A stretch of DNA of 63,645 nucleotides, taken from assembly GCF_002161445.1 (NCBI RefSeq), contig NZ_NFHT01000016.1, positions 1 to 63,645 of the forward strand, written 5' to 3'. This DNA comes from Alistipes sp. An66. GTDB taxonomy: Bacteria > Bacteroidota > Bacteroidia > Bacteroidales > Rikenellaceae. The notes beneath the pieces were generated by a model. The model saw only the letters and a program-made list of their open reading frames with translations. It made no database searches and was not told where the DNA came from. The first letter of the stretch is position 1, and each line of letters starts with the position of its first letter. Below, piece by piece: positions 27,201 through 34,786 of this stretch. Both the position numbers and the translations under genes were made by a program.

Positions 27201-27975
27201 TCACCGCAATTTTCGTAGCGCCGTCGGTCAAGGCCTGCATCAGCTCCGCGGAGTTCTTCACCAGCGTCATGCCCTCCGTATCGGGGGCCGTCCAGGCCGT
27301 CACGCCGCCGCGCGTCGACTTGCTGTAATAGAGCGTCACCACGTACTGCGTCGAAGGGGTCAGGTTCCCGACCGTAGCCGCGCCGGCAGCCCGCGCCGCC
27401 GCGTCGATCTCCACCGTGCCCGTCGCTGCGCCCGATGCCGCATCCAGCGGCACGGCCTCGATCTTCGACAGCTGCGTTGCGTCGCCGTCGTCGTTCGTCC
27501 ACTTCACCGTGATCGAGTTCATCGTCCGCGTCACCAGCTCGGGGTTCAGCGACTCCATCACGTAGTAGGTCTCCACGGGACCCGCCTCCACGAGCAGCGA
27601 TCCCGGCAGGTTGGGATTCGTCGCCGAGAAGGCCTGCAACGTCGCCTTGTAGATCCGCTCCGGAGTGAGCGTCACCTTGTAGGGCGTTTCGGCATCGGCG
27701 GCGAGGATCTCCTCCTCGATCGGCGAACCGATCGCCGCACCCTCCTCGTTGACCTCCTGGATCGAGAGCACATAGTCCGTCTTCTCGGCCACGGTCCACG
27801 AGAAATTCACGTCATATCCCGTTTCGCGGTCCACCGCCGCCGTGAAGTTCAACGGCTGCAACGCCCGGGAATAGTCCAGCGTGTCGATTTCGGCATCCGG
27901 CTGGTGGCACCCCGCGAAGCACACGGCACCCAGCATGAACAGCCCGCCGAAGAGTTTTTTATAGCTATTTTTCAT
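24214..27975 (-). CDS. SusE-position surface lipoprotein, DUF4957/DUF5123-like
   Basis: A 1253-residue lipoprotein (lipobox GAVCFAGC near residue 23) in the third position of a SusC-SusD operon, the usual place of a surface glycan-binding protein. After an N-terminal fibronectin-III-like region (about 40-235), residues 240-620 contain a right-handed parallel beta-helix-like region with recurring N/D-rich turns (IEISNNTLNRVG, LTIRNNTIIDAG) and NKNLFLNEYSTSETV...GNYFYN, matching DUF4957 and DUF5123 lipoproteins of pectin loci. Two beta-sandwich repeats of about 90 residues (VSWPAVANAASYDVTF, LSWEAVANAAAYAVTW) follow at about 740-925, then a C-terminal region (about 935-1253) with more A+T-rich codons. 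Function is inferred: capture of pectin chains at the cell surface. Confidence 0.78.
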   Translation of the reverse strand: MKNSYKKLFGGLFMLGAVCFAGCHQPDAEIDTLDYSRALQPLNFTAAVDRETGYDVNFSWTVAEKTDYVLSIQEVNEEGAAIGSPIEEEILAADAETPYKVTLTPERIYKATLQAFSATNPNLPGSLLVEAGPVETYYVMESLNPELVTRTMNSITVKWTNDDGDATQLSKIEAVPLDAASGAATGTVEIDAAARAAGAATVGNLTPSTQYVVTLYYSKSTRGGVTAWTAPDTEGMTLVKNSAELMQALTDGATKIAVKAGEKYVLEFSGTNPLSGWKGDLELVGVLGDDGSMPVIRGFELESWCGTDAANGATGIYRFENIVFEGTGVGDDEFLFRTGEGADAKVSIESVAVLNCELYNYVSGVVFTSSKTAEATIGTIRLEGLYIHDFLNAGGDLIDFRIGTVNTLTIRNNTIIDAGRAFLFSDVNANFSTIEISNNTLNRVGLTNTRKGIIGVRTAVPTFTLNKNLFLNEYSTSETVRLIHENANAQIPSMSGNYFYNICYNSTGDENYAGADFFTTKIGNNATAVNKDLCLSGGGKVLTSDPCVKSSRNKMELTNSEVAANEVGDPRWWTVAAPVTEIATELTPVTEDYAWPLSDDLIFEPQDITETIIYGNLRFIASNETFPVSITSDHTITFSGATTFTADGEPTNNALAIRVSEAGSLILTPSNAGIGVQLEIIAGTERYTVPCDGVEHTVGLGEITGDTHVYITTTGAVEFSSLAWSTEVSVDGDLKALATPVVKAEPASVAWSAEQEVVLSWEAVANAAAYAVTWGDQEPETVEEPTFTIPAATVKTLAIGSYPVTVVAQPVETSTKYKASAAGEAKFEVTKITLGTPEVSVAPSTVNVGTEQAVVVSWPAVANAASYDVTFNGQTMNQSETTLTLSAADVALLAAGRYEITVVAKPTDAEHYVDSAAGAGELEIKAVGAATTLSWNFSDAGFDAVATAIGTSDNKTYSGEWNGLNIAAGNKSIKIDTNANDPYTRGLRLGGEGSTTERVLSFTAPASGTVTVVTSATGSTTDEERNILVQAGSAEPESKMAIVRMSKELVTNTFDITVSAPTTIYVYADASINVYKIEFSYVEAVETAPYSLTLNYDLIKNKVGTDVQILTGTAMDGSPSADALEKFSGSSSTPFIQTWTYQGVTFGSTMAASSSSMYMKKGLSVETYLKNETSLGAISTIYLKMVEGSKLPAVNSSDDGSVFTTLDTPSAVEGEGTYAGYYKYDVSGKPYFKIMSTSAGDAKVIEAIIVGEK

Positions 27976-27999
27976 GATTCACTCGTTTTAAGGTTTCGA

Positions 28000-29970
28000 C
28001 TAATATCCGAAATCGTTCACCAGACGCGGATTCGCCGAAAGATCCTGCGAGAAGATCGGCCAGTACATCCGGCTGTTGATCTCGTCCCGGGTCTTGGCGG
28101 CCGCAGCGCCCAGACTGCCGTCCAGCGTCGCGATCTTGTTGTCGCTGAGCGAGCCGTTGTCGATATACTTGTCGGGCTCCGTGCCGTCGTCGTTGAACAG
28201 CTGGGTCCAGCCCTGCCCGCTCGGAGCATCCTGCTCGCCGGGGTTCAGACCCCACATCTCGACCGTCTCGCGCTTGCCCGCGCTGTTCAGGTCGCCCACA
28301 TGGCGGTAGTAGAGGTAGGTGCCCAGCGTCGAATAGTCGTACCGGCGGCCCGTGATCGACGACGTATAGGTCAGATGGTCGCGGATGGCCTGCATCTTGG
28401 CGCGCGATTCGAGGATCGCATCCCCGAAGATGCCCCAGCGGATCAGGTCGCCCTTGCGCAGGTACTCCCCGCAGAACTCCAACGCACGCTCGTGCATGAT
28501 CGCCTTCAACATGGCATCCCGGTCGGTGATCGAGGCCATGTAGGCCGTCACGTCACCCTCGTTGCCGGCATAGGCGCGCATGCGGACCTTCTGGAACTCG
28601 GTCTTCGCTTCGGTCAGCTGCCCCAGCTGGTTGTAGCACTCGGCGGCCATCAGCAGCACGTCGGCATAGCGAAGCACGATCGGCATGATGCCGTCGTCGG
28701 TGCTCGTGATGACCTGCGAGGTCCACTCGTAGCGGTATTTTCCGAAGTACCACTTGTTGAAGTCGGCCGGCATCTGCACGGCATTCGACTCGGCGGACCA
28801 GGCGTAGTTCACGCACGTCAGGTCGCGGCGCACGTCGTTGGCCTCGAACTCGTAGTACATCGTCGGGACGGGCCCCACGGATCCGCCGCCCGACGAATAC
28901 TGGCAGTACTGGTCGACGGCGTTGTGCTTGATGGCGTTGTTCGAGAGCCAGCGTCCGCGCAGCGTCGTGTGGCCGAACGGCATGGCGAAGATCGTCTCGC
29001 GGTTCACGGCGTCGTTCTTCCACGTGCAGACGTCGCGCCACAGCTGTTCGTATTCGGGTTCGAGCATCACGTGCACGTTCTCCTGCGCGATCACGTCCTG
29101 GCAGGCTTTCAGTGCGATCTCATAGAGTTTGTCGTTGGCCCACTCGCCCGACTCGACGAGCGTGCTGCGACGGTACGACCCGGCGTTGCCCGTGCCGACC
29201 GTCCCGTCGTCGGGACGCCACGCATAGCCTGCGGCGGCCAGACAGATCCGCGCCAGCAGACCGTCGGCAAAGGCCCGGTTGGCACGTCCGGTCGTGGCGG
29301 TGAACGAGGACTCGCCCGGCCAGTACATCATCGGCGCAGCCTCCTGCAAATCGGCGATGAGCTGCTTGAAGATCACGTCGCGGTCGCTCTTCGGGATGTA
29401 GATCGTCGACTCCGTGACGGGCTCGAAACGCGCCGGAACGTCGCCCCACGCCTTGATCAGGTCGTAGTAGAACATCGCACGCATGGTCAGCGATTCGCCC
29501 AGCAGGTGCGCCATGTCGGGATTCGACGCCACGTTGCCGTAGGCGCGGAGTCCCTGGATGTTGAGGTTGCACTGCTCGATGGCCTGATAGATGATCGAGA
29601 AGAGGCGGCGTTCGCCCGACTGGTTGAGCTCGTTCGAGGAGTTGGCCGTCGTGTTGAAGTTCGCGAGGTTCGATTTTTCGTCGCTCTTCGAGGGGTCGGT
29701 GTTCGCCGAGTTGTACCACTCGATGTCGGTATTGAATCCGTAGTAGGTGTTGAAGCGGTTGCGGTACGAACGGTCGATGGTGAAGTACTGGTAGATGCCC
29801 ACCACGGCGTAGTCGGCCAGCGAGACGTTCGAATAGACCGTCGCGGATTCGAACGACGAGGGCGATTCGGGCGACAACGTATCCTCCAACGCCGAGCAGG
29901 AGGTCTGCGTCAGCATCGCCGAGCCGAATGCGGCCGCCCCGATCAAAAGAAGAATTATCTTTTTCATCAT
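28000..29970 (-). CDS. SusD/RagB family nutrient-binding lipoprotein
   Basis: A 656-residue surface lipoprotein that forms the lid of the SusC transporter. The signal ends in a lipobox (LTQTSC, Cys about residue 25). SusD hallmarks include the N-terminal helical region with LEDTLSPESPSSF, the TPR-like helices (AEVRFLRAxYYF-type text here as LTMRAMFYYDLIKAWGDVP), VLRYADVLLMAAECYNQLGQ, and a C-terminal RALEFCGEYLRKGDLIRWG region. It starts 22 bases after SusC and precedes the DUF5123-like lipoprotein by 24 bases. Ligand is inferred from neighbours to be pectin oligosaccharide. The start may be the second Met (29967). Confidence 0.93.
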   Translation of the reverse strand: MMKKIILLLIGAAAFGSAMLTQTSCSALEDTLSPESPSSFESATVYSNVSLADYAVVGIYQYFTIDRSYRNRFNTYYGFNTDIEWYNSANTDPSKSDEKSNLANFNTTANSSNELNQSGERRLFSIIYQAIEQCNLNIQGLRAYGNVASNPDMAHLLGESLTMRAMFYYDLIKAWGDVPARFEPVTESTIYIPKSDRDVIFKQLIADLQEAAPMMYWPGESSFTATTGRANRAFADGLLARICLAAAGYAWRPDDGTVGTGNAGSYRRSTLVESGEWANDKLYEIALKACQDVIAQENVHVMLEPEYEQLWRDVCTWKNDAVNRETIFAMPFGHTTLRGRWLSNNAIKHNAVDQYCQYSSGGGSVGPVPTMYYEFEANDVRRDLTCVNYAWSAESNAVQMPADFNKWYFGKYRYEWTSQVITSTDDGIMPIVLRYADVLLMAAECYNQLGQLTEAKTEFQKVRMRAYAGNEGDVTAYMASITDRDAMLKAIMHERALEFCGEYLRKGDLIRWGIFGDAILESRAKMQAIRDHLTYTSSITGRRYDYSTLGTYLYYRHVGDLNSAGKRETVEMWGLNPGEQDAPSGQGWTQLFNDDGTEPDKYIDNGSLSDNKIATLDGSLGAAAAKTRDEINSRMYWPIFSQDLSANPRLVNDFGY

Positions 29971-29992
29971 GTTGTAATTTTAGACGGAGGGG

Positions 29993-32900
29993 TTAGAACG
30001 AAAGGTTGATGCCGAATACCCACGAACGGCTCTTCGGGTAGGCCGAGTAGTCGACGTTCGGGGTCATGGGCGTCGAACGCCGCGTGTCGACCTCGGGGTC
30101 GAAGCCCGAATAGGGGGTCCAGCAGAAGAGGTTCGTGCCCGTGGCGTAGATGCGCACGCGTTGCAGGCGCACCTTCGTCGTCCACGCCTTCGGGAGCGTG
30201 TAGCCGATCGTCAGCGACGACAGACGCAGGAACGACGCATCTTCCAGACCCCAGCTGTGGACGAAGTTGCCGGTCATGTAGGGCGACCACATCGTCGTGT
30301 TCCGGTTGGCCTCGGCCAGCGCCACGGGATCCGTGATGACCTGACCGGTCGACCAGTCGATGTTCGTCCAGCGGCTGCCCAGCGACATGAAGTCCAGCAG
30401 GTTGCGGATCTGCCCTGCGCCCGTGTAGGTGTGCGAGGCCGAATATTCGAGTTTGTTGGCGTTGTAGACCTTGTTGCCGTAGGAGTAGGTGAAGTTGGCC
30501 GCGAAGTCGAAGCCGTAGGCATAGCCCGAGAGCGAGAAACCGCCCGTGAATTTCGGCAGCACGTTGCCGATCTTGCCGTAGAGGGGTTTGCCGTCGGCAT
30601 CCGTGGCCACGCGCAGCGAGCCCGGGCGGACCGTGCCGATCAGGTTGGCCACCTCCTTCGAGTCGTCGCCGTTGATGAGCGTCCAGGTCGTGTTGCCCTT
30701 GCTGTCGACCTCGCAGATGAAGTCGTCGACCTCATAGCGGCCCAGGGTCGTGTAGCCGTAGACGTCGCCCACCGAGCCGCCCTTGTAGATCACGTAGTCG
30801 GAGTCGGCGATGCGGTTGTTCCAGCCCGACGAGACGCCCCAGCCCGTGGCGTTCAGGTCGGCCAGGTCGAGCACCGTATTCTGGTTGAAGGCGATGTTGG
30901 CGTTGAAGTCCAGTCCGTACTTCTCGGTGCGGAGGATCGAGGCGCTCACGGCCACCTCGACACCGCGGTTGCGCGTCGAACCGACGTTGCGGTACTGATA
31001 GGTGTAGCCGCTGCCGCCCACCGGGAAGCGCACCAGCAGGTCCTCGGTCGTGTTCTGGTAGACCTCCACCGAACCCGACAGACGGCTGTTGAAGAAGCTG
31101 AAATCAAGACCGACGTTGTGCGAATAGGTCGTCTCCCAGGTCAGATCCGGGTTGGCCATGACCGTACCCGGGTCGAGATACGACGTTCCGATGTTCAGGT
31201 GTGCGGACGACGAGGAGGAGAACTCCTGCGAAGGCCGCGAGGCGTAGGTCGGGATGTTGTTGTTGCCGGCCGTACCGAAGCTGTACCGGATTTTCAGGTT
31301 GTCGATCCAGCGGGCATCCTCGAGCCACTTCTCACCCGAGATGCGCCACGAGGCCGCCACCGAGGGGAAGTAGCCCCACTTCTGGTTCTTGCCGAACTTC
31401 GACGAACCGTCGGCGCGCATCGTCGCCGAAAGCAGGTACTTGCTCTTGTAGCTGTAATTCACGCGTCCGAAGAACGAGAAGAGGATATCGTCGGGCGAGA
31501 TGTTGTTGTAGGCCTCCTTGACGTTCGACGCCAGACGCATGTAGCTCCACGCATCCTTGGCCGAGAACATCGACGGCAGGCCGTCGGCGATGGCCGTGAA
31601 GGTCTCGTCCTCGGTGATCATGTACTCCTGGCCGAGCAGCAGGTCCAGCGCATGGTCGTCGTTGCCGATCACGTTCTTGAAGTTGTAGGCCAGCGTATTG
31701 GTGTTGCGCGTGCGGCGGCGCGTCTGGTTGGCGTAGCGGGCCGCCGGGGCGCCGAGCACGGTCGACGACTCGCGCGAGTAGTAGGACGTCACGCCGTAGA
31801 ACTCGTTGTCCTGCTGGCGGTAGTCGTCGATGCCGGCCTCGACTTTGAGTTTCAGGTCGTCGATGATCTCCCACGTGAAGCCCGCGTTGGCGTTCCACGT
31901 CGTGCGGTTGCGTTTCTTGTCCGAGTCGGCGATGGCCACCAGCGGGTTCACCGCATCGCTCGAATTGTCCGGCATGTCCACGTCGGCCGTCAGTCCCGAG
32001 ATCGGGATCGGCGGATAGAGGATCGCGTTGCGCAGACGTCCCGACGTCGAGGTGCCCATGTCGTTGAGCGAGTTGGCGCCGGCGCCGGCCACATCCGTGT
32101 CGGCGTAACGGACCGAGAAGTCGAACGTCACCCGCTTTCCGGGCTTGTAGTTGGCTTTCAGGTTGAGGTTGTCGCGGCTGTAATTCGAGCCGGTCATGAT
32201 CGCCTTGTCGTAGAGACGGGCGTAGCTGGCCGTCCACTTGAACTTGTCGCCGCCGCCCGAAACCGAGAGGTTGTGGCTGAACTGCTCGCCGGTGCGGCCG
32301 AAGACCTGGTCGATCCAGTCGTTGCCCTCCATCGAGTCGTAGAGTCCGATGTCGTTGAAGCTGCCGAAGAAGGGTTCGTAGTTCTTTGCCACGGTGTTGC
32401 TCGACGAGGTGCTCTGCAAGGCGGCGAGCTCATACTGGTAGCGGACGAAGTTGCCGACGTCCATGCTCTTCATCTTGTCCTTGTAGGCCATATCCTTGAA
32501 GCCCACATAGAGGTTGTAGTTCACGGTCACACGGCCCTTTTCGCCGCTCTTGGTCGTGACGATCACAACGCCGTTGGCGCCGCGCGATCCGTAGATGGCC
32601 GTCGAGAAGGCGTCTTTCAGCACGTCGATCGACGCGATGTCCGAAGCGGGGATGTCCGAGATGCTCTCCACGGGGAATCCGTCCACGATGTAGAGCGGCG
32701 AGTTGTCCTGCGTGATCGAACCGCCGCCGCGCACGCGGATCTTGATGTCGGCGTCGGGGTCACCCTCCGTGGCCGTGATCTGCACGCCCGCCATGCGGCC
32801 GGTCATCGCCTCGGCGACCGACGCCACGGGCATCTGGGTCAGCTCCTCGGAGCTCACCGACGAGACGGAGCCCACCACATCGCGCCGCTTGACGGTGGCG

Positions 32901-33235
32901 TAACCCACGACGACCACATCGTCCAGCGCCGTGGATTCGTCCTCCAGCGTCACGTCGATCTTCGTTTTCGAGCCGATGGCGATCCGCTGGGTTTTCATTC
33001 CTATATAGGAAATGACCAGGGTCTGTTTCGAGGCATCGGGGACATTGAGCGTCCAGGCGCCGTCGATTCCCGAGCTGGCGCCCAACGTCGTACCGTCAAC
33101 GACCACCGAGGCGCCGATCACCGGGTTGCCCGCAGCATCCTTGACGACTCCGCCGATCTTCTGGGCCATGGCCGAGGCGGTCAGGCCCAGTCCCAACAGG
33201 AGCGTCAGGGCAAACTTCATCGTAAAGTTTTTCAT
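29993..33235 (-). CDS. SusC/RagA family TonB-linked outer-membrane transporter
   Basis: A 1080-residue outer-membrane importer. Signal peptide 1-24 (SAMAQ), carboxypeptidase-regulatory-like domain about 26-105 (GGVVKDAAGNPVIGASVVVDG), TonB box DDVVVVGYATVKR near 105-117, plug domain about 118-230 containing the SusC signature IYGSRGANGVVIVTTKSG, then a 22-strand barrel ending in WVFGINLSF. There is no N-terminal STN domain, consistent with control by the HTCS rather than an anti-sigma factor. The -7 element TATTTTTG at 33315 gives a leader of about 70 bases. Imports the oligosaccharides made by the pectin enzymes next door (inference from context). Confidence 0.95.
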   Translation of the reverse strand: MKNFTMKFALTLLLGLGLTASAMAQKIGGVVKDAAGNPVIGASVVVDGTTLGASSGIDGAWTLNVPDASKQTLVISYIGMKTQRIAIGSKTKIDVTLEDESTALDDVVVVGYATVKRRDVVGSVSSVSSEELTQMPVASVAEAMTGRMAGVQITATEGDPDADIKIRVRGGGSITQDNSPLYIVDGFPVESISDIPASDIASIDVLKDAFSTAIYGSRGANGVVIVTTKSGEKGRVTVNYNLYVGFKDMAYKDKMKSMDVGNFVRYQYELAALQSTSSSNTVAKNYEPFFGSFNDIGLYDSMEGNDWIDQVFGRTGEQFSHNLSVSGGGDKFKWTASYARLYDKAIMTGSNYSRDNLNLKANYKPGKRVTFDFSVRYADTDVAGAGANSLNDMGTSTSGRLRNAILYPPIPISGLTADVDMPDNSSDAVNPLVAIADSDKKRNRTTWNANAGFTWEIIDDLKLKVEAGIDDYRQQDNEFYGVTSYYSRESSTVLGAPAARYANQTRRRTRNTNTLAYNFKNVIGNDDHALDLLLGQEYMITEDETFTAIADGLPSMFSAKDAWSYMRLASNVKEAYNNISPDDILFSFFGRVNYSYKSKYLLSATMRADGSSKFGKNQKWGYFPSVAASWRISGEKWLEDARWIDNLKIRYSFGTAGNNNIPTYASRPSQEFSSSSSAHLNIGTSYLDPGTVMANPDLTWETTYSHNVGLDFSFFNSRLSGSVEVYQNTTEDLLVRFPVGGSGYTYQYRNVGSTRNRGVEVAVSASILRTEKYGLDFNANIAFNQNTVLDLADLNATGWGVSSGWNNRIADSDYVIYKGGSVGDVYGYTTLGRYEVDDFICEVDSKGNTTWTLINGDDSKEVANLIGTVRPGSLRVATDADGKPLYGKIGNVLPKFTGGFSLSGYAYGFDFAANFTYSYGNKVYNANKLEYSASHTYTGAGQIRNLLDFMSLGSRWTNIDWSTGQVITDPVALAEANRNTTMWSPYMTGNFVHSWGLEDASFLRLSSLTIGYTLPKAWTTKVRLQRVRIYATGTNLFCWTPYSGFDPEVDTRRSTPMTPNVDYSAYPKSRSWVFGINLSF

Positions 33236-33314
33236 AGAACAGGTTTTGGTTAATAATTAGGTTTTTCTTCATTTCGTCTCGCGAAATTCCGCGGCGGAAC
33301 ACATTTTTCCTATA

Positions 33315-33322
33315 CAAAAATA
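33315..33322 (-). promoter_or_regulatory. -7 element TATTTTTG for susC of the pectin locus
   Basis: Exact TAnnTTTG match on the minus strand. The 321-base gap 33236-33556 holds this promoter, a leader, and the terminator at 33425; no gene is seen in it. Confidence 0.6.
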
Positions 33323-33424
33323 ATAGCCCCCGGAGGATTCGATTGGTAAATTTTATCACTTCTCATGGAGAATTTGTCAACCGCGCGGGAGATGCATCCA
33401 GACGGCATTTCAGCTCCCGGAAGA

Positions 33425-33453
33425 TAAAAAATCCTCCCTGTTCGGGGAGGATT
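33425..33453 (-). terminator. Intrinsic terminator after the GH105 gene
   Basis: A 9-bp stem (AATCCTCCC/GGGAGGATT) is followed on the minus strand by a T tract. It separates the HTCS-GH105 transcript from the susC promoter, so susCD and the enzymes are separate transcripts. Confidence 0.85.
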
Positions 33454-33556
33454 CCGGAGGTTCCGGCGACGATCCGTGCGGCATGCCGCGGAGCGGTGTT
33501 CCCGGGAGTTGTTCCGAAGACACGCCCCGACGGTCGCACCTCATCGGCCGGACCCG

Positions 33557-34786
33557 TCAATCGGCCAGCCGCCCTTTCGCGCGGTCGTACTCCATCGCCG
33601 CCCAGATGAAGGGCCCGACGCCCTTGCAGTCGTTCTCGATGACGGGCTCCGAGATGTAGTATTCGAACGTTCCGCTGCGCATCTGCTTGCCGCCCAGCCC
33701 GGCTACGGCGCAGCAGTCCGTAAGCGAGATCGTCCCGTCGGGGTTCTCGCGCACGAAGCGCTCCACGAACTGCTCGTAGCGGCGCATCGCCTCCCCGCGC
33801 ATCGTCTCCGGGAGGTAGCCCAGCCGCACGCCCTTCAACTGCGCATAGACGAACATCGCCGAGCCCGTCGATTCGAGGTAGTTGCCCTCGCGCCCCGGGC
33901 AGTCGAGGACCTGATACCACATCCCCGTTGCGGGATCGGCATACTTCGGCAGCACCTCGTAGATATGGGCCAGGATGTCGATCATCGGCTGCGTGGTCGG
34001 GCTGACGCCCAGATATTGCAGCGTCTCGACGATGGCCATGGCATACCACCCCATGGCCCGGCACCAGGCATGGGCCGACTGCCCCGTGACCGAATCGCAC
34101 CAGAACATCGCCCGCGAATCGTCGTAGGCGTGGCGGTAGAGGCCCGTGGCGGGGTCGAAGGTATGGTCGGCGACGACGGTGAACTGGCGGACGATGTCCT
34201 CGCAATACGCATCCCGGGCGCCATCCTCCCCATCGGCAAGGAAGCGCATGACATACTCGGCATAGAAGGGTTCGGCCATGTAGAGTCCGTCGAGCCACAT
34301 CTGGTTCGGGTATACCTGCTTGTGCCAGAACCCGCCGTCGGCGTTGCGGGGCTGCTCCTGCAACTGCACGAAGAGCGTATCCAGCACGCGGCGGTAGCGG
34401 TCGTCGCCCGTGCGGTCGTAGAGTTCGAAGAGCGGGCGTCCCGGACAGATGTGGTCGAGGTTGTATTTCGACTTGCGGTAGGTCAGCACCTCGCCGTCGG
34501 GGCGCACGATCGTGTCGTAATAGCGGTCGGCATAGCGGATCAGCTCCGGGGCGTCGCAGGCGATGCCCGCATCGCGGATCGCCAGGAGTTCGAGCCCCGT
34601 GGTGTAGTTCCACTTGACCTTCCCGGCGGGGATTCCGTCGAGGGTCGTCGGCGAGGGGTTGCGGGCGATTTCGCTCCGTGCCATCCGCAGGGCGAGCGGT
34701 TCGCCGGAGTCGTACAGTGCCCGGCGCGATGTGCAGGCGGTCGCGGCGACGGCGCACGCCGCCGCAAGGAGAATGAGTCGTTTCAT
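33557..34786 (-). CDS. GH105 family unsaturated glucuronyl/rhamnogalacturonyl hydrolase
   Basis: A 409-residue lipoprotein-type (AVAATAC, Cys about 18) glycoside hydrolase of the GH105/GH88 clan, which removes the unsaturated uronic acid left at the end of pectin oligosaccharides by lyases. The (alpha/alpha)6 fold is seen in YRKSKYNLDHICPGRPLFELYDRTGD, YPNQMWLDGLYMAEPFYAEY with the catalytic-type Asp, and SAHAWCRAMGWYAMAIVETL. Its start codon overlaps the HTCS stop by four bases (ATGA), so it is translated from the regulator's message. Terminated at 33425. GH105 rather than GH88 is chosen from the MWLDGLYMAEP pattern. Confidence 0.9.
   Translation of the reverse strand: MKRLILLAAACAVAATACTSRRALYDSGEPLALRMARSEIARNPSPTTLDGIPAGKVKWNYTTGLELLAIRDAGIACDAPELIRYADRYYDTIVRPDGEVLTYRKSKYNLDHICPGRPLFELYDRTGDDRYRRVLDTLFVQLQEQPRNADGGFWHKQVYPNQMWLDGLYMAEPFYAEYVMRFLADGEDGARDAYCEDIVRQFTVVADHTFDPATGLYRHAYDDSRAMFWCDSVTGQSAHAWCRAMGWYAMAIVETLQYLGVSPTTQPMIDILAHIYEVLPKYADPATGMWYQVLDCPGREGNYLESTGSAMFVYAQLKGVRLGYLPETMRGEAMRRYEQFVERFVRENPDGTISLTDCCAVAGLGGKQMRSGTFEYYISEPVIENDCKGVGPFIWAAMEYDRAKGRLAD

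Noticed and set aside
24886..30009. A 1707-codon open frame on the plus strand opposite the lipoprotein and susD genes
   Set aside because: It is fully antisense to two well-supported genes, its product has low complexity rich in Arg, His and Gly, and such frames arise from G+C-rich third codon positions. The same holds for frames at 8552-11794, 14086-16581, 30161-33253, 34801-39435 and others.
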